Shown here piece by piece: positions 12,343-23,800 of a DNA stretch of 64,000 bases (position 1 is the first letter of the stretch; each line of letters opens with the position of its first letter). The DNA lies in NCBI GenBank assembly GCA_030268105.1, contig BSDZ01000015.1, positions 1,116,001 through 1,180,000 of the forward strand. The letters run 5' to 3'. The notes below the pieces were generated by a model, which did no database searches, was not told the DNA's origin, and worked only from the letters and a program-made list of their open reading frames with translations. Source of the stretch: Volvox africanus (Eukaryota > Chlorophyta > Chlorophyceae > Chlamydomonadales > Volvocaceae). Both the position numbers and the translations under genes were made by a program.

Positions 12343-12347
12343 TGTAA
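12343..12347 (+). terminator. Putative polyadenylation signal of the kinase gene
   Basis: TGTAA, the usual green-algal polyadenylation word, is the first one after the kinase stop, about 690 bp downstream. Confidence 0.4.
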
Positions 12348-13339
12348 CGATCGTTCCGTCGATCGTTCGTACATTGGAGCGCGCTCCTATGTACGATGCA
12401 AATAAATTCAGCATTTTGCTTGCCCTGAAAAGGAATCCGGCCCATTATTGTTTTTATTATCTTATATTTGCGTGTGTTTTTAGTATCATCGTACTGTGTG
12501 ACTGCTATATAAATTGTGCATGATTACTTCCAAGTGTTGAACTGACATCATCGCCATTTGTTTTGCTCCATAACATGAGCAAAGCGCATGCGTTGGATTA
12601 ATATACAATCATTTTCATCACCACCCCACCGATAATATACCTTTTTATATGGAACCCAATGCGTTTGCAGAAAAATAAAGAAACAGGTGGTCATTGTACC
12701 ACAGGTGTATGTGTATATGCGTGTGGACCGGGTGGCTGGCTAACTTCACCTCCCTGCCCACCCGTGCCCCAAGAGCACCTAACGTGTACGTGGCAGCAGT
12801 CACTGCCCAGCTAGCCGCCGCTATCGATCGAGGCTGCAATGTGTCAATGTGCCAAAGTTCATAGTGGAGGTTCACTTACCTGATAGCAGCGCACCTTGCA
12901 GAACCTACTTGCTGGCTTATTACATACTCCATATACTTACTTCCCTGCTCTGGCCGCCAGCTAGCGAGTCGTTCATACGTTGACAATTATGTTGTTAGAT
13001 AGCTGCTGTTATATATTATATATTCGGTGGTTTCTCATCTGCCATAGTTGTAAGCCAGGATATAAGTACGTTCGGCCGTGATCTCTTGGTGATTTGCTTG
13101 GTGTCGCGATGTCTGTAAAAATAAAGTTGTAATATATTATACAGCTACATGTATAATAAACCGCATACATGATTAACTACATATTACATCAAGTAAAAAG
13201 GAGTTTGGCGTGATGCTCTGGGGACTCTGCCTCGGGCAATCGCAGCACTAAGTAGTCTTCCCTGGTAGTACCTATTTATTGAGAGAAAGATAGAAAGGAT
13301 GGGGAGGACAATGTCCATTTCAGCGGCAAAGTGCCATCT

Positions 13340-13365
13340 AAATACGCACTATTTAGTGCGTATTT
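13340..13365. repeat. Near-perfect palindrome
   Basis: AAATACGCACTA, a 2-nt centre TT, and its exact reverse complement TAGTGCGTATTT form a 26-bp palindrome with 12-bp arms. There is no adjoining gene, so a regulatory or mobile-element-end role is only a guess. Confidence 0.75.
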
Positions 13366-13775
13366 CCTCCAACGCCCTATGTGATGTGCACGTTAATAAT
13401 AGTTATCTATGATCGAATGATATAGACGGCTTCGACGGCCCATGTCGCTCGGTTGCGAACAGGTTACGACAATAATACAAATATGCTCGTAATCATGCAT
13501 ATAATATGGATCCGGGCTCAATATATATCTTAATATCTTTTATTGTATTTGTTATAGTGCATCAAGCGCCGTAAGGTTGCGCTTCGGAATGCATGCGAAG
13601 TGCCCTTAGCTCATCGCAGGACGATGGCAAATTATGCTTAGCAACAACACAACACTTAAAACACTTTCTTTTGTGTGCGTGCGTGTTATCTCGTCATTTG
13701 ATCGCACTAGATAGTGCATCCAATGGATACAGCGAGCATCTTCACATCACATACTTTTAACAGAGGGACTAACCG

Positions 13776-13819
13776 AACGGACGGACAGGCAGGCAGACGG
13801 ACGGACGGACAGACAGACG
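13776..13819. repeat. GGAC/AGAC/AGGC tetranucleotide tract
   Basis: About ten consecutive related tetramers (CGGA, CAGG, CAGA types) form a degenerate microsatellite. Confidence 0.7.
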
Positions 13820-13967
13820 TAGTAAGTTTGCAATTAAATTCTATCCAGTGAGCTGTCTAAGCTATCTGATGCGTGGCTGGATACATTGATGGTATGTTTT
13901 AAAATGTAGATGGATGAATAGTAATCACCATGCCATCATCTGATCGGGTATCCCCTTAGATGACCCG

Positions 13968-14197
13968 AAGGGTTATAGTAGGGTGTCACGGCTGCGTACC
14001 AGCGATTGCAAGTTCGATCCAGACTTCCAATGGCTTCCTTGTTTCTTAACATGAAGGAACTGGGTGGGGCAAAGGATTAAAGGGGCGGGGCCCCAGTGAG
14101 AGTATGATCGATGAGCAGCAGGGACAGCACACGGTTCTTCAATCGTGTCCTTCTCTGCACTCAATGGCAGGACTCAACAACGGCTAAACGCTGCTTA
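13968..14197 (+). mobile_element. Second, diverged SINE-like copy
   Basis: It aligns with the element at 22-526: CAGCGATTGCAAGTTCGATCC here against CAGCGATCACAAGTTCAATC there, then shared GGCTT-TTGTTT-TTAAC, GATGAGCAGCAGG-ACAGCAC, CTTCAATC-TGTCCTT and CAACGGCTAAACGCT words in the same order. The B-box-like GTTCGATCC is better preserved here. I found no target-site duplication and no simple tail, so this copy may be truncated or old. Confidence 0.55.
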
Positions 14198-16573
14198 GCT
14201 AGGCAGGCAGGCATGGTGTATATGGTAACGATGGCCTCGCCCGCTCGCGGGTGCTCTCGCTCGTTATGCTAAGAAGTAATAATCCGCAACTTGCTATGTA
14301 CATCAAGGTAAATGCGTGATCATACTTTGCATACACACACGCATATAACATATATATACGTTAACCAGCCTAGGATGAAGCTAAAAGCACATACATCCTA
14401 CCCACAGAAGTGCAAATTAGACTAGTAACATATATGACAAGTATTTAACTTTAATTATCCGCAGAGAAAATGATTGTTATCTTTGTATTGAAGCAGTCCA
14501 TGTAACCCCGTGAAACTTGTTATACCGTTCGTCTTTTTGTTAACCTTTCCGGTACGGAAGCCATGATGCGATAAGTGATTGCTGTATTCTGTAGTAATGG
14601 AGCTAGTTTTAGAAGCTACAATTAAGTTAAGTATAGGTTTTGACCAAAGTTTTGAAGAGTTATGAAGCTGCTGCCGCAAACCCGTCAGAGATTACTCGAA
14701 ATAGTTTTCCGTGACGTAAGGTAAGGCCGATTGTCAAATGACTGGTTTTTTTACGAATAAACGCAATGAATAGGGGCTTGCTTGCTACCTGCGTATTAAT
14801 GATTCTTTGGTCCGTTTTACTGGGTCGGGTGATATATGTGATGGAACTGGCGTACGATGTAGGAGACGAAAATGCCATGCATGCTCCAATGTTTAGCCGT
14901 AAGTCCAGCACTACAGCAGGTACTGGAAAAACCTTATCTATCCTTCCGGCGATGATTTATTTGAAAATCAAGGCAAACGAAATGAAGATATGGTCATCGG
15001 TGGGGGAAATCATTAGTTCGCATATGTGTATGTTATTATTAGTAGGGGTTACCCGTAGGTCGCGTTAAACTTGTACTCGTTATACGACACGACCTAATCC
15101 GTAGCCAGATTTTGTTATCCCTACGTGCAAAACCTAACCCGAAATCCCTACCCTGCATACTTTAAATAGTATTCATTGTGTATACAAATTTTTGCCCATC
15201 CAATTCGATATTTCAAATATTTCAACTGTCTGCGGAGGATTTGTATAGACGAATGTTATGTCAGCGAGCAGATAGAACATGACGATAAGATGCAAATTCA
15301 TTACAATGTTTGCGGCTAATGAGGTGGCTACACATATACATACGTACATACATACAATCATCTGCTCTATTCTTCTTTACCTTCCAGTACCTGCCAACTA
15401 CGCGCCCTGCTCCTCTCCAATTCCTCTGGCACATCCATTGTAATGCATATGCTTATTCTCGTAAATAGCCCACCACCGACCCAGCGCTGCAACGACCGAC
15501 AGAAAAGCACGTTCCACGCAGCCATACATTCCGCTGCTGCTTGTTATCCATTATTATTTAATCCAGCTACGCACACCCTTAGCCGTACGTGTAGCCGTTT
15601 ATTACTCCATCTATGCAACCACACAAGTAAGACAACGTAGACTCCCAGAGGCATATATACGTACCTATACATGCACATCCAGCAATTGTCCTTCCATGCA
15701 CTCCCGCCTGGCTCATTTCCCACCTGCACTTTCCCACCTGCACAAAATCCAATCCAATTATGTATGTATTTTCGTTACTTACGAAGCAACGAAGGCCGCC
15801 GGTCGGGTACCACCTGCCTACCCAGCTAGCACTGCCTAGCAAGCTTCTCCCTTCCTTCATTACTGTCTTCCTTAATGTTGCATTTTATTCCCAGCATCAA
15901 TGGAGGAACGACGGCACAGTCAGTAAGCTGAAGAACGCCACGCAGGGACGTCCCGACGTGTGTATGCAGGCATATTACTACGTACGCACACTCGCCCACC
16001 TGCCGCCTGCTCCAGCCAACGGCATCACAGCCGGTCTGCGCCTACTCAATTATTCATTCGACTAGTGTAAGTACATATACACACACGTTTTTCACGTGCA
16101 GCAGGCATAACTTATTATTACTGCAAATTTGAGGAGCACACAGGAGCACGTAACCCACACTGAGAACTGCGGCATCGGGCTTTCGTCTCCGTCACTACTT
16201 TCTTCCGTAAGTACGGAAGTCCGTGTGACATCTGCACGCCAGCGGGCTCGCTTGGTAACGGAACCCTGCTAGCTGTTCCCCCATTTTGGTCCATTGGCGG
16301 GAGGGGTGAAAGTAGAGAAAACATCATCCGTAAGAAATCGTACCGTGCGACGAGACAGTCGCTCGTCTTAACAACCGAGACTTTTCACTACGACGAGCGA
16401 CAACTACGTTACCATCAGCTCCCCCGGTACAACTTCCGTCCGTCCGTTTGTCTGCTGCTGCGAAGTACAAACAATGCCCACATGCACAAGCGCGTACAGA
16501 CGTAGACTACCATTCCATGTTGCGTTTCAACAGCAATATCTGCTGCTGCATGTCCTTCCTGTAATTTGCCGAC

Positions 16574-16578
16574 TTACA
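16574..16578 (-). terminator. Putative polyadenylation signal of the expansin-like gene
   Basis: TGTAA on the minus strand (TTACA on plus), about 520 bp past the expansin stop. Confidence 0.35.
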
Positions 16579-17095
16579 CACTTGCAACAGACGGCATCAC
16601 GCGGCACATACACGCGGCATCACGCAGCACCCAAACAACATCGACAAGCTGTATATGGTACATACTGCACGTACGACTTCGCTTTCTGCTAATTACGTAC
16701 GCTGAAAACACGTACCCACTGGAACTCAAGCGAATGGTGCGCGAAACTCACAAACTTAGTTCACATGTTAAGCCAGAGGGAAGGCCCGGAAGCCGAGGTG
16801 GGAGCCCTCCTGTCAACCCCCTACCGCAGAGCCATACACACACATGAACACAGCACACAGCGGCGTGTTGTGTACGGAAAAGCGAAACGCTTCCGTACCA
16901 TGTATTTCTCCCCCGGCCCCCAATAATCACCTCCCCGTCGCGTCACGAGGCCAGTATCACGATCCAGCGGCCGTTGGGAGGAATAAACCTCGTTGCTCGT
17001 TGTACATCAATGGCGGGCCCGGACGGGAAACACGGGTTTCTGTTAACTGTTAACTGTTCGTGGTTGGGTGGTTGGCTACTGAACGGCATGGCTGT

Positions 17096-19162
17096 TCAAG
17101 GCCAGGGCCGGCGGTCGTACCAATTCCAAGGCCTGGGGATGCGCTCGTTTGGAGGAGACTCGCCCTCGGGAGGCACCGGAGCCCGCTTCTCCGGCTGGTA
17201 GTCGCAAGCCACTGGTCGGGCGATGATGCCGATGACGCCCCACTTGTTTTCAGCCAGCTGGAAGAAAGCAACATCATTGGAACAGGGATCGGATCGATAC
17301 TGATCATTATATGTGCTGAGCCGTTCCCTAAGTAGAATACGTGCTGTTATCGGCACACACAATGCACATTATTGGACTTACACCACCCGCAACAGCACAT
17401 ACCGCCCAATATGGATCCTATACGACGTCACATCGCGGGGTAGAAAACCGTTTTGCAGCGCAAACACGTAGGCATGCGAATGGAATGTGAGACTGGTGGA
17501 GAGGGGAGGTAGGGGGACAGGGTGAGAGATTGCCACGAAAACAGTGGTGCCATGGGTGAGAGTAAAGAAGGAAGACTAGGTGGAGAAGGAGGGCGGAAGG
17601 AGGGAGCAAAACACCGCACCTTCTCGAAGGCCCAGGTACTCATGTCGAAATGATACATGTCTCCGCAGCACCAGCGGCGGTTGGACCAGGCGTTTGCAGG
17701 GTAGTCGCAGGGGCAGCTGTCGGTGATCTGAAGTAAAAACGGAAGTATTGAAATGAGCAGCGGAAAAGAAATGGATAAGCATCAACAGGTTTGGGTGGAG
17801 GGAGGGTCGGGGCGGCTGACCAGGTGGCTGGGGGAAGGATGCCCCGCCCTCGGGGAGGGATGCATTGGCAGCTGGGGAGATGGGGAGATGGGGAGGTGGG
17901 GAGACGAGAGGGACGCGAGATGTGCAAATGGGGAGATGAGACGGCGGATGGGAGCATGCAACATTGCAGGACACGGCACGTTATACATCATTAACATACG
18001 TGACAAAAGCAAAGCAAAGCAAACTAAATTATTTGGATTTCAGAGCGCGATTCGTTTAGTGTACCCACGATTACATGAAACGAAGAACATGGTTAAATTA
18101 TTCGCTAGAATCGTTCCTGAGGCACGGCGGATGTATGTAATATAGGCAAAGAGCTGCAGCTGCACCTGCCTGTATTATGACGCTTGCCTCGGTGTCACGG
18201 CAGACGCCGCTCCGGTCAAAGCTCTGCCCGTAGTTGTCCGAGATCCACGTGGGGTCGCACCTCACCTCGAAGCAACGCCTGGTGGAAAGAAGGGAATGAA
18301 GGGCAGGAAAACGGGATCAGAGTGTACCACGGATTCACGGTTTTGCACCCAAGTGGCTTGCGCTGCCTTTCTGGGGGAGAAGTGCAATCTGACACGCCCG
18401 CCTCACCGTAATGGTTCCCTCCTAATTCACAAACAAAAAACTCAGGTCCTGAGCCCTGCGTAGCGAACACCTAGCGCGTAGCAAACCTCTTACCCGCAGC
18501 TCCCGGAGAAGTCCCAATTACGATCGCTCATGGCCGCGATGTCCCATCCGGTTGCGTGGTCATGGTCTAAATAACCTGGGAACCGGTGAGAATCAATGGA
18601 AATGGAAGGGGATTGAGAGGATCAGTTACTGGCGGGTCGGGAGCTAGCAAGGCCGGGTACTAATAATAAGTTTGCTCGACGACGAAACGAGGTCATGGAT
18701 GTTAAATCCTAAATCTTCTCCCCATATTTTTTAAGGCAGTCTACTTCTATGCAAGGACGAGCGCTTTCTTTTAAGGCGAACGAACGCTTCCTTCTTTAGG
18801 TGATGGTGCCGTGCAAATTACCGTGCAAATCTGGATGGAAGGAGCTCACCGTATCCGCAGCTCCCTTCGTTGATGTTCCAACCGTCGTCCTGCCCACCGT
18901 ACCGCGTGGCACGGGCCTTACGCCAAGAGCCGTCCCAATCGCCCGAGCACCGATGCGGCAGTGTGCAGACAATAAGGCCCAGGAAGACCGCTAGGGCGAC
19001 TGGGCGTGGACGGCGGAGCGATGCGGGCTCGGGGCCTCTGCGACGGGGCTGCTGTGACGCCGGTTCAGTAATGGCGGTGGGCGAAGGCACGGGGGGACGT
19101 TTGGATGATGACGATGACGAAACGAAGCTGCTGCCGAAAATGGTCGCGGAGAAGCGCGCCAT
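17096..19162 (-). CDS. Expansin-like secreted protein, single double-psi barrel domain
   Basis: Minus-strand exons: 19162-18850, 18575-18494, 18278-18170, 17727-17620, 17257-17096; 257 residues. Expansins loosen cell wall or matrix polymers without hydrolysis, and this protein would act in the extracellular matrix. Motifs in order: ATRYGGQDDGWNINEGSCGYG is the expansin start; GSCGRCFEVRCD; SVIIQITDSCPCDYP; NRRWCCGDMYHFDMS carries the HFD-type motif; AENKWGVIGI and a Cys close the barrel. The C-terminal expansin domain (cellulose-binding, D2) is missing; a short Pro/Arg-rich tail follows. A hydrophobic segment (VALAVFLGLIVCTL) lies about 55 residues in, after a Ser/Arg/Pro-rich leader, so it may be an internal signal anchor. 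ATG at 19162 was chosen; an in-frame ATG lies at 19183. Intron 3 is best read with a GC donor (CAG|GCAGGT). It could also be called a GH45-like or EG45-like protein. Confidence 0.85.
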
Positions 19163-20826
19163 GATATTGCCAAACGATGACAAAGTCGGACAAAGGAAGA
19201 GGGCAATGGTTTAAATAAGACGGCTCGCAGCTGGTGCGAGCTGGTGCTCTGAAAGGCGTCAGGCCGGTGGCAATACACTCGCGGTGCCTTCTCGAAGTCT
19301 TGCAGCTGATAGCTGGCAACGCAGGAATGTAGGCGTCCTTGCGTGACTTCCGGAGGAGGAAAGACCTGCAGGAAGACCGCAAAAAGAGAGACCGGCAACG
19401 CCGGGCGAGGAACGTCCCCGAATTTGTATATGTTGAGGAGAGACTGGGACTGCGGACTGCGGAGCGAAAAAGACTTAAGGGTACAGAGCAAAGCGCGCGA
19501 AGGCGCCTTGCAAAGAGTTAGGCCGGGCGCTGAAAACGTAAACCTGCAATGCGCGGTTTACATGTCAAGATGTAAACAAGAGTAGGCCTGCCGACGCCTG
19601 GGACTGCTGACGACGGCACCGCTGGCCAAATAACGACATCAGGACATTGGCATAGAGGATGGCATAAAGGGCATTGAGGGTATTGAGGGCATTGAGGGCA
19701 TTGAGGAAAGACGTAGAATATACTGGTGCGTGGGATAGGCTTGGCGGATCACACACCGCAGGCGACGGTAAGCTAGGTGCGCAGGCGAACATAAGCTCCA
19801 CAACTAAGATGGTGGCCTTCCTTCTTACCTTGGCAACAGCACCAGTAAGAACCCCGTGCTCCACCAGTAGGCGCGATTTCAGATGCACGAGCGTTGTGGC
19901 GTTAGAGCAATAAAGAAAGAGGAAGCCAATATTATAACCACCGTGAGTCGGCAGATACAATAGGGTCACAGAGGGATCGCCAAAGCAAGGAGGAGGCTCC
20001 TTGCTCTTGCTCTATATGTTCCTTTCGTTAATCGAAAATCTGTGTCGGAAAAGACCTGTCGTGGGTTTATATGGAAAAGGTGGGCTGGGTACCCGCGCCT
20101 TGTCGTAAAGGGGCCTATGATCGACCGCATGGGCTTGCATGGGCTCTATTACATCGTGCATGGGCATCTTATGGGATGCGGCCCATTCATAACCCACGAT
20201 TAAGTGGATGGTGGTCGTTATTCTCTTGCGTCAGGCAAAGCCTAGTCGATTGGGCTTGTGATATTGGCAGGTGGCAAGGATGAGGCAAGACCGCTTGGTG
20301 CATCGTAGCTAGTTGAAGATGAACTAGAAGACCACGTATCCACGTAGTAATTTAGTTTGTATCAAAAGTGTGCAGCCGGAACGATCGCTCATCTCGGCAG
20401 ACCCGGCTGGACCCCCGGGTCGCTGTAAGGCGCAATTGGATACTTCACAGGTAATCTACAGCATCCAAATCTGCCATATAAAAATTAAAATTCAAGTAGA
20501 TACACTGCATTTGGCTGGTAGTTGCAGATAGACGCAAATTGATGCCCCAGCCCCATCATGGGCGAATCCATTTCCATCTTGCAAGATGCGCCCATCAGCC
20601 GTTGTCTAGATTGCTTGATATAAATTAATATGATGAAGCATATTATTAGTAATGTACCTTCTTCCTGGCGCAGCATTTCGCGGTGTTCCGCAGTTCAGTG
20701 ACTGACTTAATGCCACACGGTTTGCCGATTTAAGTGTAAAATTATGATTATATAGCATTTACAAAATCTGGTTGCTGCTGGGAGCAGCTTCGGACGGAAT
20801 GCACTCTCTATTAATAAGGCATCGCC
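19163..20826. other. Intergenic region between the divergent expansin and OTU genes
   Basis: It should hold both promoters. I see a 9-bp tandem repeat at 19671-19706 and no convincing coding exon; the open frames here have no family motifs. Confidence 0.45.
19671..19706. repeat. 9-bp unit repeated four times
   Basis: GCATTGAGG is repeated four times with one base change (GTATTGAGG in the second copy). Confidence 0.8.
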
Positions 20827-23800
20827 ATGGCCAAAAAGGAAAGGATCTCAGCCAAAAAGTCGGATACTGCAACCAAGAAGAACGATTCATCTACTGATAT
20901 TGCGGGAAAAACCAAGAAGATTGGCAAGGTGCGATTGACTTTCGGAGCCCGTCACTGGCTTGCAGCCGCAATTCTGTGCCTATCTATGCCCGATGGCGAA
21001 GTTGTGTAATAACTCAGCTTGGAAGTATACATACGCAGGAGCGCTGTAAAGGTAAGGGTAAATATACCGTGTCATGCGGCGATGATGGCGACCTGGGCGC
21101 CGAGCTGGCGGCCTTGGGTCTCCGGATCAAGGAGATCACCGGCGATGGTGAGTCCTTTGATGCAGGCAACCTAAGGTTTTGGGGTAACAGGATAATGGAA
21201 TCAGTGCTGGAATGGTCAGCACTCGGCTTGGGGTTCGGGTTGGGTTTGGGTTTGAACCTCAGGACGTCATTCTTTTGAAACACCCGTTATGCTGGGCTAA
21301 ACTACGCCCTCAAGCCTTGGGGAAGGTGGATTAGTCCACGCTTACCGGCTGAACGAATGTAGGCCACGTTAGGCCTTACTGTCTCTCCCACTTGCTTTCA
21401 AGCTTTCTACAAGCTCCATGGCCACTAACCGGCTCAAATGTCTGATATCTCACTACCCATTTCACAATGGTCACGTCCAGGACTTATGCCTCACGGCCCG
21501 TGTCCCAAGCCCGTCTCGCTCCCAGGGTCCCCAAAATTGTAGCAAACAAATGACGGAACAGAGTGGCTCTGGTCGCATTGGATCGAATCGGATCAAAATG
21601 GATCGAATCGGAACTCTCCGCACGCAAGCCGTGTGACCCAAATCAGCTTTTTGATTCAAATCCAAATTCGATCCGCCGACCCGCCGACCCGCCGACCCAC
21701 ATGCGACCCCATCGATGTTGCATGACAACCTGCAACGCCCTTCACCACGTCAGGTTGGCTGTTGCTTGGCTTTATTGACCAATATCACCTTTGCCTCCCG
21801 GCACTCCTTATTGCGAACCCCCGCAGGCAACTGTTTCTTCCGCGCCTTGAGTGACCAGTTGCAGGTACGGAACGGTACGATACTGTACGACACGGCGAAA
21901 CCGGACAGGATAGGGCAATACAAAACAGAACAGGGCTAGGGTACATTATCTCATCTGGGGAGGTCATTGCGGTGGGAGGAAATGGATCTATGGGAAGCAA
22001 CCGTTAACCCAGATCGTGGAAAGGCGGCCGAAAGGCGGCATGTACTTAGTGCAGCGACAATCGCAACTTGAGCAAACTTTTCGGCCTTCTGTTGACCACC
22101 TCTACCATCTTGCCAGTTGCCGCTATGTGGTTGCCGCTATTCCGTATCGCATGGTTGTACATTCGTGCCACCCCTCCATATGCCGTCGTCATTTTGACAG
22201 GAGAAGGAATAAGATTAGAACCTGAATGTTCCCGTGACCCATGCACGGGTCGGGCGTCTGGGCCAGTTTGAATCTCCGGCCGTTTTTGTTCTTTATCTTC
22301 CCTTAAACAGAACATTTTCTTTACGTTCCCTTCAAACCGCAACCGGAAAACCGTAAAGCTCCGCACGCGTTAAGGGCTTGAGCGCTTTAGGGCGTAACGT
22401 TCGGCGCTCACAATGACACATTGAGCCTTGAGCCCTCACGTGAAAGACCACGATGATGATGATGGCTCCAGGGTGACGAACGACAGCATGTCCAAATACG
22501 GCAGCGCGTGGTGTCGTACATGGTGGAGCACCAAGAGGACTTCACGCCATTCGTAGAGGACGACGAAAGCTTTGACAGTTACATCGCCCGCATGAAAAAG
22601 GTGCGGCTGTGCGGTCCCCGAAGGAGACCAAACCACCGCTGAGATCATTCATTATCTGTGCTCATACGTTTTCCTTTGCCGGTCTTTTCATTAATTAGTG
22701 CTTTTATTACTCGTGCTATTTTGAGCTCTAATTTGTCAAACATGGCATCTTTCATCAGCTAGCAGGTCGGGAAATCACAAAATTGCACAGTACGTTGAGT
22801 ACTGTAAAATGGAGATTGGAAATGTTAAATGCAGAGCGGTAACTTTTGGAAGAGAGCCGGGTCTTGTTGAACACACACACTACACACTACACAACCCCCG
22901 GCCCGCCACACCCGCTACACCCTTCTTACCCACTGCCTTGGACAACATCCAGCGCCTTTCCGGTTCGTTTCGCACCCGACAACCTACAACTTACAACCTA
23001 CAACCCCCCGCTTCCCTCCGTACAACCATGTCCTGCGGGTTTTACCTGCTTCACCACCACCCCACGCACCGCCCCCGAACCCCCAACCTGCAACCCCAAA
23101 TCCCACACACACCGCCCCTCCCACCTTCGTCCAACCTCCCATTGGCATCCAAACACGTTATCTGTTCTTTCCCCTTTTCCCGGTCCTTGTTCCGGGAGCT
23201 GCAGGATGGCGTGTGGGCGGGTTACATGGAGGTGGTGGCCGCGTCGCGCTGCCTGCAGGCCAACCTGACTATCTACCAGGTGCGTGGCGCGGGGGAGCGG
23301 TGCTCAAGGCGGCGAAACGCCAACTGATGGGAGCATGCGGCCATAAAAGAGGACTCGTTTTATCCCGCTGCCATGAACACTTCCTGCGGGAGCCGTTGAA
23401 CGCATGATCCTCACCCCTGCGGCACTACTGCGGCCTACCAAACCCGCACATACCATCACATACCGTACGGCAACCTATAGTTGACCTCTTTTTCCGCTTT
23501 GAACGAACATTCCGTATAGATTTGGTGTCCTCAAATCCCTGTGCCCGTAAATTGCGCTGAACGCATTCCCCTGAGCTCTTCCGCTTACATCTGCTATGAA
23601 GTGGCAAGTATTGTTGGGAGCAGGGCACCCTGTGGCGCTCTGTCTTCTTGCGGATTGTGTCATACACAGGTACAAGCCCCAGGGGCTTAATCCCGCTAGA
23701 CCACGGCTCGACATGGAAACCCTAAGTACGACTGTCGTACCCACTTAGGGTATAAGTACATTGAGTTTTACTCCCAAGGAAACCCCCGTGCACGCAGACG

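Larger units (their letters stand above)
11657..17095. other. Intergenic region with repeats, no firm gene
   Basis: The region contains the 3' flank of the kinase, a palindrome (13340-13365), a GGAC/AGAC tetramer tract (13776-13819), a SINE relative (13968-14197) and a polyadenylation signal for the expansin gene. Three stretches look weakly exon-like on the + strand but match nothing I know: 12723-12870 (frame containing NVYVAAVTAQLAAAIDRG), 14766-15068 (frame containing AGTGKTLSILPA) and 15895-16065. A Gln-rich open frame at 11687-11986 could be an alternative end of the kinase. Confidence 0.4.

Noticed and set aside
18991..19491. 166-codon minus-strand frame
   Set aside because: It overlaps expansin exon 1 in another phase and shows no motif; the expansin frame carries the family sequence.
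22809..23327. 172-codon Pro/Thr/His-rich plus-strand frame
   Set aside because: It overlaps OTU exon 5 in another phase and is mostly intron 4 with CCACACC-type low complexity.
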